Below are positions 8,814 through 15,932 of a stretch of 64,000 bases of DNA, one piece after another. The notes under the pieces were generated by a model, which saw only the letters and a program-made list of their open reading frames with translations, searched no databases and was not told the origin of the DNA. The position numbers and the translations under genes were made by a program. This DNA is from Kaistella sp. GTDB lineage: Bacteria; Bacteroidota; Bacteroidia; Flavobacteriales; Weeksellaceae. The DNA lies in contig JAIBEW010000027.1 of the NCBI GenBank assembly GCA_019459085.1, forward strand, positions 124,001 to 188,000, given 5' to 3'. Position 1 is the first letter of the stretch. Every line of letters starts with the position of its first letter.

Positions 8814-8845
8814 CAAAAAAGTATAACCAAAGTTTGGTTATACTT
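8814..8845 (-). terminator. rho-independent terminator of the micro-ORF transcript
   Basis: A perfect inverted repeat (AAGTATAACCAAA, one base, TTTGGTTATACTT) at 8819-8845. Read on the minus strand it folds into at least ten base pairs followed directly by a run of six T, the classic intrinsic terminator. There is no T-run on the plus side. It lies between the 20-codon ORF and the acyltransferase gene, so it either ends a short transcript or acts as an attenuator. Confidence 0.8.
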
Positions 8846-8872
8846 ACAAATATATCGAATTAATAATTGTTC

Positions 8873-8935
8873 TTAAAATAAACTGCTTACGAAATCAATG
8901 ACTTTTATTGCGATTTCAAATACAAACTGTACCAT
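8873..8935 (-). CDS. candidate 20-residue amphipathic peptide
   Basis: ATG at 8935 (minus) to TAA at 8873-8875, encoding MVQFVFEIAIKVIDFVSSLF. Polar residues fall at positions 3, 7, 11, 14, 17 and 18, with hydrophobic residues between, so a helix would have a narrow polar stripe on a greasy body (net charge about -1). A -7-like TAATTTG lies 36 bases upstream on the same strand and a strong terminator begins 27 bases after the stop, giving a predicted transcript of roughly 150 bases. The unit sits in a 328-base gap between pspC and the acyltransferase gene. Nothing known was recognised. The options are a type I toxin-like or membrane-active peptide, or a leader peptide of the downstream operon. 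Translation is not proven. Confidence 0.5.
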   Translation of the reverse strand: MVQFVFEIAIKVIDFVSSLF

Positions 8936-8971
8936 GATTTTTTTGTTTTAAGGGTTAATTTATTAAATTTT

Positions 8972-8978
8972 CAAATTA
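8972..8978 (-). promoter_or_regulatory. -7-like box TAATTTG before the micro-ORF
   Basis: Reads TTAATTTG on the minus strand, one mismatch from TAnnTTTG and the same as the box before mvaD. The predicted start of transcription is near 8966, about 30 bases before the micro-ORF ATG. No TTG at the ideal 19-base spacing. Confidence 0.4.
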
Positions 8979-9067
8979 ACAGTACGAAATTAACAATAAT
9001 TTTCAATATAACCGCGAAGCTTATGTTAATTTTTATGTAAAGTTTAGTTTTCAATGAGGAACAAGCG

Positions 9068-9107
9068 AAAAGCGAAATTTTTTATTTGATCAAAAGCATT
9101 CGCTTTT
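9068..9107 (-). terminator. hairpin downstream of the PspC gene
   Basis: Arms AAAAGCGAA (9068-9076) and TTCGCTTTT (9099-9107) separated by 22 bases, 18 bases after the pspC stop. The long loop and poor T-tail on the minus strand make it a weak terminator candidate. Confidence 0.35.
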
Positions 9108-9124
9108 ACACTTATCCACTCTCA

Positions 9125-10822
9125 TTATTTGGTTTTAATGGAAATTTCTTTTTTACCGTTTTTAATGGAGATGTCTACATCCTGAAGTTTGTCGAAATCT
9201 AGATCCATTGAATCAATCACTTTGTCGGCGGCCGCTTTCGGCATTTTCTTACCGTTGATGATCACACTGTCTTTGTCATTGGAGTTGTACTGAATAGTGG
9301 AACCGTTGATCTTGATCTTATCATTTTCGATTACTACATCGTTGCTGGCATCCTCGTCGTCTGTTCCGTCTCCGTTTAAATCTCCTTCAAGCTGAAGTCC
9401 ATGTTCTTTGACTTTAAAAACTTTTGTGTCCTGAGGAACTACGAGTTCGTAAGTCACATTGTAATCACGGAAACGCTGCTGATAAGGATATTTCACGAAA
9501 TTTGGAAGCAGGATTTTATTATCCTGAATTTCTACCGGAACGGTGAGCTGAACAGGAACATTATATCCTTTTCCTTCTTTTTTAACAATAAGGTAAGGAG
9601 CAGTGATATCCGCTTTTCTCGTTACTTCCACGTAAGGATAGTCTTCCTCGTACACCATTTTTTTGTCGGAGAAAATATCATCGTCATAAGCCGTAAAGTT
9701 CTGCGGAATGTTAATCTGTTTCACATCAACATACAAACTATCTGACGTCGTATTGATAGCAATATTTTCTGTTTCTTCTTTGTCACCTTTGTAAATCATG
9801 TCTTTTTTAGCCATGTTGATTCCGAAATAAGTAGCAAAAGCCAACAGAATAAGAAAAAGAGCTCCTACAACATATCCAACATTTCTCAGCTGTGTTTTCG
9901 GCGAAATTAGTTTTATGGCCAGCAGACTGAAAAGCAGGGCAGGTATTAAAGTGCCGATCAACATCATGGCGTAGAGAACGTTATTCATTCCGTCATCTTC
10001 AAAAAGGAAATTGAATTCATTCATTCCCGGGAAATCAGGATTTCCGAAAAGTCCGAAGATAAAGAATGCTCCAATAATGCTTCCCAAAGCCATTAAGGCA
10101 AAAATACTTCCTAAGACATAACGAATTACATTCCAGATTCCGCTTCCTGCATTGTTGATATAGGGTTTGTTTTCTGTATAAATTTCTCCGACTCTTTGCG
10201 TGGATTCATTCGCAAACTGAACCAGTTTGTTGGATTCACTTTTTAAATTGTCGAAATTCATGGGCTTTCCCTTCATTTTCAGAAAATCTGTGGCCGTTTC
10301 TGCCTTAGGCAGAACGATCCACAGAATAATATAAATGAGAACGATCAGCGAAGTGGAGATGGCGGCGGTAAAAATGCCCAAAACTGCTATTCCAAGCCAA
10401 ATGGCACGCATTGCGGTAATGTCCATTCCAGTATAATGCGCTAAACCAGCACAAACTCCGGCGATTTTCTGTCTTTCCGGATCGCGGAAGAGCTGTTTGG
10501 CGCCGCTGTAGTTTGCGGAAGTACGTCCGTTTTTTGTATTTTTTTCGGAAAAATAAGCTTCTTCCTGTTCTTCAATCACTTCGGGTTTCCCGATCTGGGC
10601 AATAACTCTTTCCACATCGATATCGTTGATGACTTCACGTTTTCCTAAAGTATCCTTGAAGATTTCAACCATTCTGATCTCGATATCGTGCATCACTTCA
10701 TCCGCTTCTGAAGCATCCAGAGAGCTTCTGAGTGCAGCAAGATAATCGCTTAACTTGATATATGCATGTTCCTCAATCGTGAAGGAGAAACCGGCAAGTC
10801 CTATTGAGAGTGTTTTGTTCAT
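9125..10822 (-). CDS. PspC domain membrane protein with long C-terminal stress-sensor-like region
   Basis: 565 residues. Residues 1-75 form a short helical domain with an acidic 'SEADEVMHDIEIRMVEIFKDTLG'. The PspC domain follows at about residues 106-172 ('LFRDPERQKIAGVCAGLAHYTGMD' plus a hydrophobic helix). Further membrane helices lie near 235-262, 285-305 and 318-340, and the C-terminal 220 residues are extracytoplasmic and beta-rich, with an acidic Asp-rich loop. The start follows the padR stop by 5 bases, so padR and this gene form an operon. PspC proteins respond to envelope stress. The fusion of the PspC domain to a large C-terminal region is common in Bacteroidota. The PadR neighbour is the likely regulator. 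Confidence 0.88.
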   Translation of the reverse strand: MNKTLSIGLAGFSFTIEEHAYIKLSDYLAALRSSLDASEADEVMHDIEIRMVEIFKDTLGKREVINDIDVERVIAQIGKPEVIEEQEEAYFSEKNTKNGRTSANYSGAKQLFRDPERQKIAGVCAGLAHYTGMDITAMRAIWLGIAVLGIFTAAISTSLIVLIYIILWIVLPKAETATDFLKMKGKPMNFDNLKSESNKLVQFANESTQRVGEIYTENKPYINNAGSGIWNVIRYVLGSIFALMALGSIIGAFFIFGLFGNPDFPGMNEFNFLFEDDGMNNVLYAMMLIGTLIPALLFSLLAIKLISPKTQLRNVGYVVGALFLILLAFATYFGINMAKKDMIYKGDKEETENIAINTTSDSLYVDVKQINIPQNFTAYDDDIFSDKKMVYEEDYPYVEVTRKADITAPYLIVKKEGKGYNVPVQLTVPVEIQDNKILLPNFVKYPYQQRFRDYNVTYELVVPQDTKVFKVKEHGLQLEGDLNGDGTDDEDASNDVVIENDKIKINGSTIQYNSNDKDSVIINGKKMPKAAADKVIDSMDLDFDKLQDVDISIKNGKKEISIKTK

Positions 10823-10827
10823 TGTAT

Positions 10828-11163
10828 TTAGTTTATAGTTTTTAGAGTAATTTGATTCACGGAATCGGTAAGATCGTTCCAGGTGTTCAGAAGTTCGGTG
10901 AGAAACAGTTTACCTTTTTCGGTGATCTGGTAATATTTTCTCGGTGGGCCTCCTGTGGATTCTTCCCATCGGTAGGAAAGAAATTCGCCGTTTTTCAATC
11001 TGGTGAGGAGCGGGTAGAGCGTTCCTTCCACCACATCCAGTTTTCCTTTTTTCAGTTCGTCGATCAAATCAGAAACATACATTTCTCTTTTGTCAATCAG
11101 ACTCAAAATACAGAATTCCAGAATTCCTTTTCGCATTTGCGCTTTGGTGTTTTCTGTGTTCAT
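10828..11163 (-). CDS. PadR-family transcriptional regulator
   Basis: 111 residues, the size of the short PadR-s1 subfamily. The winged helix-turn-helix shows 'KGILEFCILSLIDKREMYVSDLIDELKKGKLDVVEGTLYPLLTRLKNGEFLSYRWEESTGGPPRKYYQITEKGK', which carries the conserved 'GTLYPLL.RL' and 'GPPRKYY..T..G' signatures. A short dimerisation helix follows. It lies 5 bases upstream of the PspC gene, a recurrent pairing in Bacteroidota, and is presumably an autoregulating repressor of this operon. The inverted repeat at 11210-11229, just downstream of the predicted transcription start, is a candidate operator. Confidence 0.93.
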   Translation of the reverse strand: MNTENTKAQMRKGILEFCILSLIDKREMYVSDLIDELKKGKLDVVEGTLYPLLTRLKNGEFLSYRWEESTGGPPRKYYQITEKGKLFLTELLNTWNDLTDSVNQITLKTIN

Positions 11164-11209
11164 TTTGTGAGGTTATTATTTGGTTTTAAAATTGGTGTTT
11201 ATTACGTTA

Positions 11210-11229
11210 AAAGTTATACCCTTAACTTT
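11210..11229. promoter_or_regulatory. inverted repeat, candidate PadR operator
   Basis: Arms AAAGTTA and TAACTTT (7 bp, perfect) separated by 6 bases. It overlaps the predicted start of the padR-pspC transcript, which is where an autorepressor would bind. The link to PadR is inferred from position. Confidence 0.4.
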
Positions 11230-11235
11230 ACATGG

Positions 11236-11267
11236 CAAAGATATGTAAATAAATTAGTATTATGCAA
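11236..11267 (-). promoter_or_regulatory. padR-pspC promoter
   Basis: Minus-strand -7 box TATCTTTG (11236-11243, exact TAnnTTTG) and a TTG (11265-11267) 21 bases upstream, close to the usual spacing of about 19. The predicted leader is about 65 bases. Confidence 0.6.
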
Positions 11268-11442
11268 TACAAAGTAGTGAAATAATTGCAATAAAAGATT
11301 TAAATTACTGATTTTCAATAGTATTAATTTATCATGTCATTTCTATAACTGACTTATTCTTCAATTTTTTTCAAAATTATAAAACAATTTAGATTTCGTG
11401 TCTTAAGTATAATTTCTTATATTAGAGATAAACGCACATAAT

Positions 11443-11829
11443 ATGGAAAAATATTTTGATGGGATATTAAGCTTACAGCATTCATTTCAAATATGTAAAC
11501 CTCACACTGAAGAAGACCAATTGTATAACAATGCCGTAGAATACCTATATAGTGAAGGTCTTATAGAAAGATTTGCCGATACGAAAAATAAAACTAAATA
11601 TAGAGTAGGTGCAGCAGGGATTAAAGCCCGAATAATCGGTTTTAAAAAATGGCAAAGCGCTGAATCTCGAAATGCTTCGAACCACACTATTATTACCAAT
11701 AATGTATTCATCGGTAATAAAAACAATCAGTATTGTCAAGCACATGGAAAGACTGAGAAAATAGGAATCTTTGCCAACATTCTTTCAATTATTTCAAGCA
11801 TCGCTGGAACGATAGGACTAAAATTTTAA
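11443..11829 (+). CDS. orphan protein with winged-helix-like N-terminus and C-terminal hydrophobic helix
   Basis: 128 residues, no family recognised. Residues 20-70 ('DQLYNNAVEYLYSEGLIERFADTKNKTKYRVGAAGIKAR') look like the recognition helix and wing of a winged helix-turn-helix. A polar stretch rich in Asn, with 'NHTIITNNVFIGNKNNQ', follows, and the last 22 residues form a hydrophobic segment that could anchor the protein in a membrane. The DNA is visibly more AT-rich than neighbouring genes and the upstream 279 bases are also very AT-rich, which hints at a transferred or fast-evolving gene. The stop overlaps the convergent mutS2 stop by 4 bases. The function is unknown; small membrane-linked effectors of defence systems have similar shapes, but no partner gene is present. 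Confidence 0.65.
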   Translation: MEKYFDGILSLQHSFQICKPHTEEDQLYNNAVEYLYSEGLIERFADTKNKTKYRVGAAGIKARIIGFKKWQSAESRNASNHTIITNNVFIGNKNNQYCQAHGKTEKIGIFANILSIISSIAGTIGLKF

Positions 11830-13976
11830 ATCCGCTCCAGTTCCTCCGCCGAAATCTGTGTTTTAAACATGCCGTAATTCACGGTGACCTTCTGGTTTTT
11901 GTCGATTTTTTCAATCGTTCCGACTGAAGTGGAGCCTGAAATCCTAACCCTCTGTCCGATTTTCATCCAAACCGCTCGCTCTTTTACCCTTTTGTCTTCG
12001 AGTTTTTCGTTGGTTTCGGCTATTTTTTCAATGACATCGGTTTTTTTCAGCTGCTGCGTGATTTTCCGTTTTACGATCTGCAGTTTTTTGGTTTCATCTT
12101 TATCGGAGCCGAGTTTCCTGAATTTTTCCTGTTCCAGGATTTTTACAAAATCTTTTACAACGTCTTTCCGCGATTTTCCTTTCACATAAGAATCAATAAA
12201 CCCTTCAATCTTGTTCCCGAACTGCAGTTTGCGGTGTTCTTCCTCATACAGTTTCTGGAAATTAAAGAGTTTCTGCTGCAGCTGCTCGTTCAGTTTTTCG
12301 AGATTTTCCTTTTTATTCTGGGTAGAATCACGTTTTTCTGTAAGATCGGTCTTCAGTTTTTCGACCTCAAATTTTTCCTGCTGAAGCTTTACAATGGTTT
12401 TGTCGAGGTTAATGATATCATGTTCCACCTTTTTCTTGGCAGCATCGATTATGTATCGCGGAATTTTGTTTTTTTCGGCCACTTCAAAAGTAAACGAGCT
12501 TCCGGCCTGTCCGACTTCCAGTTTGTAAAGCGGCTCCAGTGAATGTTCATCAAAAAGCATAGCTGCATTCTGCGCGTTCGGGAGCTGTTCTACCACCAGT
12601 TTAATGTTCGTGTAATGTGTCGTGATAATTGCAAAACTTTTATTATCGTAAAAAAATTCCAGAAAAGCTTCAGCCAGAGCACCGCCGAGTTCCGGATCGG
12701 ACCCGGTCCCGAATTCATCAATGAGCAAAAGGGTCTCCGCATCTGATTCGCGGATGATTTCCGCCATTTTTTTCAGACGCGAAGAGTAAGTGGAAAGATG
12801 GTTTTCAATGGACTGGTTATCACCAATGTCCGTCATGATTTTATCAAAGAAAAACATTTCGGATTTCGGATGTACTGGCACCAGAATTCCGCTCTGGATC
12901 ATGAGTTGCAGCAACCCGACGGTTTTCAGCGTGATAGATTTTCCGCCAGCATTCGGTCCCGAAATACACAGAATCCTGTTATGCTCCGTCAACGTAAGCG
13001 ACTGAGGGAAAATTTCCTTTTTTTCGACCTGATTTCTGAGATAAAGCAGCGGATGAAAGGCATTGACGAGGCGCAACGTTTTATGACGGTTAATTTTCGG
13101 CAGAATTCCTTTTATTTTTTCTGAAAATTTGGCTTTTGCCCTCGTCAGATCCAGATCAAAAATATAGGCCTGGTATTCGGAAAGCTGAGGCTGAAATTCT
13201 GAAATTTCAGCGGTGAGCTTTCTTAAAATTTTGTCCACTTCTTTTTTCTCTTCCTCAATATCTTCCCGAAGTTTGAAATGGTGTTTCACCACTGTATCTG
13301 GCTGCATAAAAGTGATGGAACCCGTTTTGGAAACACCCAGAACCCTTCCGTTCACGCGTTTTTTATAACCCGATTTCACCGCCAAAACCCTTTGGTCATC
13401 AATAATGCTTTCACGGATATCGTCCAGGTAATCGGTGGAAGAAAGTGCGGTAAGCGTTTTATTGAAATTCTCCTGAATGGTTTTTCTGGCGTGGGAAATT
13501 TCGGCTCTTAAGACTTTCAGAATCGGGGAGGCTTCACTTTTTACTTCACCGAAACGGTTGAATACCTTGTCGATTTTCTCAATAATTTCTTTGCGGAATT
13601 CCAGAATTCTTACATCGTTGTTCAGATGTTCAAAAACACCTTCGAAAGCAGGATAAAATTTCTGAAGTTTCCCGATTTGCTCCGTAAGGCTTTTAATTTT
13701 GATGAAAGCAGGATTGTCGAGCCTGAAATTTTCAATAAGCATGAGCTTGAGTTCCTCTTCAATATCATCATATTCATTGAAAGGGATGGCATTGTCGCTT
13801 TCAAAACTCGTAAGAAATTCTGAGGTTTTTTTTAATGAAATGATGGCTTCATCCAATGGAAGAGGCTTCAGATTCTGAATTTTTTCTGCGGTTTTATGGG
13901 AATAGGCGAACGGTGAAATTTCCGAAAGCAGTTCAGGAAATTCAAGTTCTTCTAATTGGTCTTTTGTAATATGCAC
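11826..13976 (-). CDS. mutS2: MutS2-type ATPase
   Basis: 716 residues starting at a GTG (13976), which lies 4 bases after an exact TAAATTTG box. No upstream ATG is in frame. The MutS core and clamp domains come first (about residues 1-325), then the ATPase with Walker A 'SGPNAGGKSITLKT' near residue 340, Walker B 'LLLIDEFGTGSDPELGGAL' and the signature His-rich 'IITTHYTNIK'. A long coiled coil (about residues 510-650, very rich in Lys, Glu and Leu) and a small beta-barrel ending 'MFKTQISAEELERI' follow. MutS2 proteins act on stalled or collided ribosomes or suppress recombination. No C-terminal Smr nuclease motif is visible, so this copy probably lacks that domain. Confidence 0.93.
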   Translation of the reverse strand: MHITKDQLEELEFPELLSEISPFAYSHKTAEKIQNLKPLPLDEAIISLKKTSEFLTSFESDNAIPFNEYDDIEEELKLMLIENFRLDNPAFIKIKSLTEQIGKLQKFYPAFEGVFEHLNNDVRILEFRKEIIEKIDKVFNRFGEVKSEASPILKVLRAEISHARKTIQENFNKTLTALSSTDYLDDIRESIIDDQRVLAVKSGYKKRVNGRVLGVSKTGSITFMQPDTVVKHHFKLREDIEEEKKEVDKILRKLTAEISEFQPQLSEYQAYIFDLDLTRAKAKFSEKIKGILPKINRHKTLRLVNAFHPLLYLRNQVEKKEIFPQSLTLTEHNRILCISGPNAGGKSITLKTVGLLQLMIQSGILVPVHPKSEMFFFDKIMTDIGDNQSIENHLSTYSSRLKKMAEIIRESDAETLLLIDEFGTGSDPELGGALAEAFLEFFYDNKSFAIITTHYTNIKLVVEQLPNAQNAAMLFDEHSLEPLYKLEVGQAGSSFTFEVAEKNKIPRYIIDAAKKKVEHDIINLDKTIVKLQQEKFEVEKLKTDLTEKRDSTQNKKENLEKLNEQLQQKLFNFQKLYEEEHRKLQFGNKIEGFIDSYVKGKSRKDVVKDFVKILEQEKFRKLGSDKDETKKLQIVKRKITQQLKKTDVIEKIAETNEKLEDKRVKERAVWMKIGQRVRISGSTSVGTIEKIDKNQKVTVNYGMFKTQISAEELERI

Positions 13977-13980
13977 GAAG

Positions 13981-13988
13981 CAAATTTA
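13981..13988 (-). promoter_or_regulatory. -7 box TAAATTTG of mutS2
   Basis: Exact TAnnTTTG match on the minus strand, 4 bases before the GTG start at 13976, so the message is probably leaderless. It lies back to back with the ung promoter. Confidence 0.55.
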
Positions 13989-14024
13989 ATGATTATTTGA
14001 GAATGAGCACACACGTAATTTTTG

Positions 14025-14032
14025 TAAATTTG
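14025..14032 (+). promoter_or_regulatory. -7 box TAAATTTG of ung
   Basis: Exact TAnnTTTG match, 34 bases before the ung ATG. Together with the mutS2 box it makes the 90-base gap a divergent promoter region. Confidence 0.5.
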
Positions 14033-14066
14033 GTGGCCATTAAATACAACATTCAGGCTTGAAAAT

Positions 14067-14708
14067 ATGGATTGGAAAACTGTTTTAGAACCCATCAAAA
14101 GTTCAGATTATTTCGAAACGCTGTGGAAAAAAGTGAAGGAAGAATATGCTACAGCAAAATGTTTTCCTCCAAAAAACCAGATTTTCAGGGCGCTAGAACT
14201 CACACCGTTTGACGAGGTTAAAGTCGTGATCATCGGTCAGGATCCTTATCATAATGATTTTCAGGCGAACGGACTTTGCTTTTCGGTCTCCGAAAATGTC
14301 GCTACACCGCCTTCACTTAAAAACATTTTTACAGAACTTCAGGATGATCTGGGAATTATACGAACAAAAAAAGAGTTGGACGATTGGGCTGAACAGGGCG
14401 TTTTGTTATTGAATGCAACACTTTCTGTGAAAGCACATTCGCCCAATTCGCACAAAGATCTGGGCTGGGAAAAGTTTACAGATTTTATTATCAAGGAAAT
14501 TTCAGATAAAAAAGAAAATGTGGTATTCGTTTTATGGGGCGCTTTTGCACAAAAAAAGGAGGAACTTATAGAGTCCTCCAGACATTTTATCATTAAATCA
14601 CCGCACCCATCTCCGTTTTCGGTGTACCGTGGGTTTTACGGAAGCAAGCCCTTTTCAAAAATCAACGATTTTTTAAAATCAAGGAAGTTGGAAGCTATTT
14701 CCTGGTAG
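14067..14708 (+). CDS. ung: uracil-DNA glycosylase, family 1
   Basis: 213 residues, slightly under the usual 220-230. The catalytic water-activating motif 'GQDPYHNDFQANGLCFSV' is complete (Asp and His). 'LLLNATLSVKAHSPNSH' forms the uracil pocket. The DNA-intercalation loop reads 'HPSPFSVYRGFYG' instead of the common HPSPLSxxRGFFG, keeping the catalytic His and the Arg. It removes uracil from DNA to begin base-excision repair. It is divergent from mutS2 and convergent with the lipoprotein gene that ends at 14721. The function is assigned with high certainty. Confidence 0.97.
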   Translation: MDWKTVLEPIKSSDYFETLWKKVKEEYATAKCFPPKNQIFRALELTPFDEVKVVIIGQDPYHNDFQANGLCFSVSENVATPPSLKNIFTELQDDLGIIRTKKELDDWAEQGVLLLNATLSVKAHSPNSHKDLGWEKFTDFIIKEISDKKENVVFVLWGAFAQKKEELIESSRHFIIKSPHPSPFSVYRGFYGSKPFSKINDFLKSRKLEAISW

Positions 14709-14720
14709 GGATTGCTGTTT

Positions 14721-15368
14721 TCAGTACTCTTTCACAATGGTGATCCCAATTTTGTAATTTCCGGAAAGGCTTTTAAATCCTTTTGATTGGGTCGGATATG
14801 GTTCTACGCTTACTAAAGTGATTCTGTACCCATTAAAAACCGTTGATTTCGAATAACCTTTTGCTGGCATATCAAGCGTCGATAATTTTACAGTTTGTGG
14901 TCTTGTATAAGTTCCCATTAATAGAATGTCAGCAGTCGCAACACCCTGCCAAATGCAGTTTACTCTTGTCGGACAACGGCTGTCTTCCGCCATTTTTTTG
15001 AAAGTCACATTCATTTCATACTCACTCAGAAAACGGTTTTCTCCTTCCTTAAAGAAAATGGCTGCTCTTTTTCCGGTTTGTACAGAGTTGGTAGAGGATT
15101 TTGCGGATGCATTTTGATTTGAAACGGACGAAGAGTTTCCGGTAGGCTGAACAGGAGCAGTCTGACTGTTCTCTTTTGTAGTTTTCACTTTCGGTACTGC
15201 ATCAGTTTCTGTAACTGCGTTCTTTTCATTGGAGTCAGCGGAAATGACGGCATCTGCTCTCGAATCCTCGGTTTTGTTGACAACCTCCGATTGTTTTTCC
15301 ATATTTTTTGTGCTGCACATTGCTAAAGTAAGCAGAGAAACGCCTGTTAATAAGAGTTTGTGTACCAT
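14721..15368 (-). CDS. lipoprotein with Cys-containing C-terminal domain
   Basis: 215 residues. The lipobox ends at Cys18 (LTLAMC). Residues 25-105 are a low-complexity linker rich in Ser, Thr, Ala and Asn. The C-terminal domain starts with 'FKEGENRFLSEYEMNVTFKKM' and contains two cysteines in 'CPTRVNCIWQGVATADI', a sequence pattern I recognise only as recurrent in secreted flavobacterial proteins. It probably sits on the outer or inner membrane facing the periplasm. The start lies 4 bases after the stop of the DUF456 gene, so the two are one operon. Function unknown. Confidence 0.8.
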   Translation of the reverse strand: MVHKLLLTGVSLLTLAMCSTKNMEKQSEVVNKTEDSRADAVISADSNEKNAVTETDAVPKVKTTKENSQTAPVQPTGNSSSVSNQNASAKSSTNSVQTGKRAAIFFKEGENRFLSEYEMNVTFKKMAEDSRCPTRVNCIWQGVATADILLMGTYTRPQTVKLSTLDMPAKGYSKSTVFNGYRITLVSVEPYPTQSKGFKSLSGNYKIGITIVKEY

Positions 15369-15372
15369 TGTT

Positions 15373-15864
15373 TTAATTCTTAATTATATCAAACACAACA
15401 ACCAAAAACATTGCCAAACCAACAATGAAGTTAAAGGCGGTTCCGTAGAGAAAACCGATAAAAGCACCTTTTGTAGAGTTCCAGGCCTTCTTTTTATCGC
15501 TGACGTCATGAAGAAGTTCCCCGATAAAAACGCCGGCAAACATTCCGATTAAAAATCCGAACGGAAGCGGTATAAAAAACATTCCCACCAAAGTTCCGAT
15601 CACAGAACCAATGCTTCCCCAACGCGTGCCGCCGTATTTTCGGTTTGTTTTTGCAGGAATTACATAATTCAGCACGACCGAAACTGCCGTCAGAAACGCA
15701 AAAATCCAGATATAAACCATTGAAAGTGGAGTATCGGTCCCGAATTTGTAAATCAGTAAACCGCATAAACTCAAGAGTAAACCGGGAAGTACGGGAAGAA
15801 AAGTTCCAAGAATCCCAAGAATAAGCAGAATAATACTCGCTGTTTGAATAAGGCCGCTGTCCAT
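15373..15864 (-). CDS. DUF456 integral membrane protein
   Basis: 163 residues, with four to five hydrophobic segments and glycine-rich turns ('GSIGSVIGTLVGMFFIPLPFGFLIGMFAGVFIGELLHD') typical of DUF456. It starts with an ATG at 15864 and is divergent from the channel gene at 15933. It is co-directional and nearly contiguous with the lipoprotein gene downstream. The family is widespread and has no established function. Confidence 0.88.
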   Translation of the reverse strand: MDSGLIQTASIILLILGILGTFLPVLPGLLLSLCGLLIYKFGTDTPLSMVYIWIFAFLTAVSVVLNYVIPAKTNRKYGGTRWGSIGSVIGTLVGMFFIPLPFGFLIGMFAGVFIGELLHDVSDKKKAWNSTKGAFIGFLYGTAFNFIVGLAMFLVVVFDIIKN

Positions 15865-15919
15865 ATGTTTTTATTTTGTTAAAAATACTTATTAATAAAT
15901 GAATCACAAACAGTTTTCT

Positions 15920-15927
15920 TATTTTTG
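15920..15927 (+). promoter_or_regulatory. -7 box TATTTTTG of the MscS-family gene
   Basis: Exact TAnnTTTG match ending 5 bases before the ATG at 15933, so transcription would begin at or next to the start codon. Confidence 0.5.
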
Positions 15928-15932
15928 CATTG

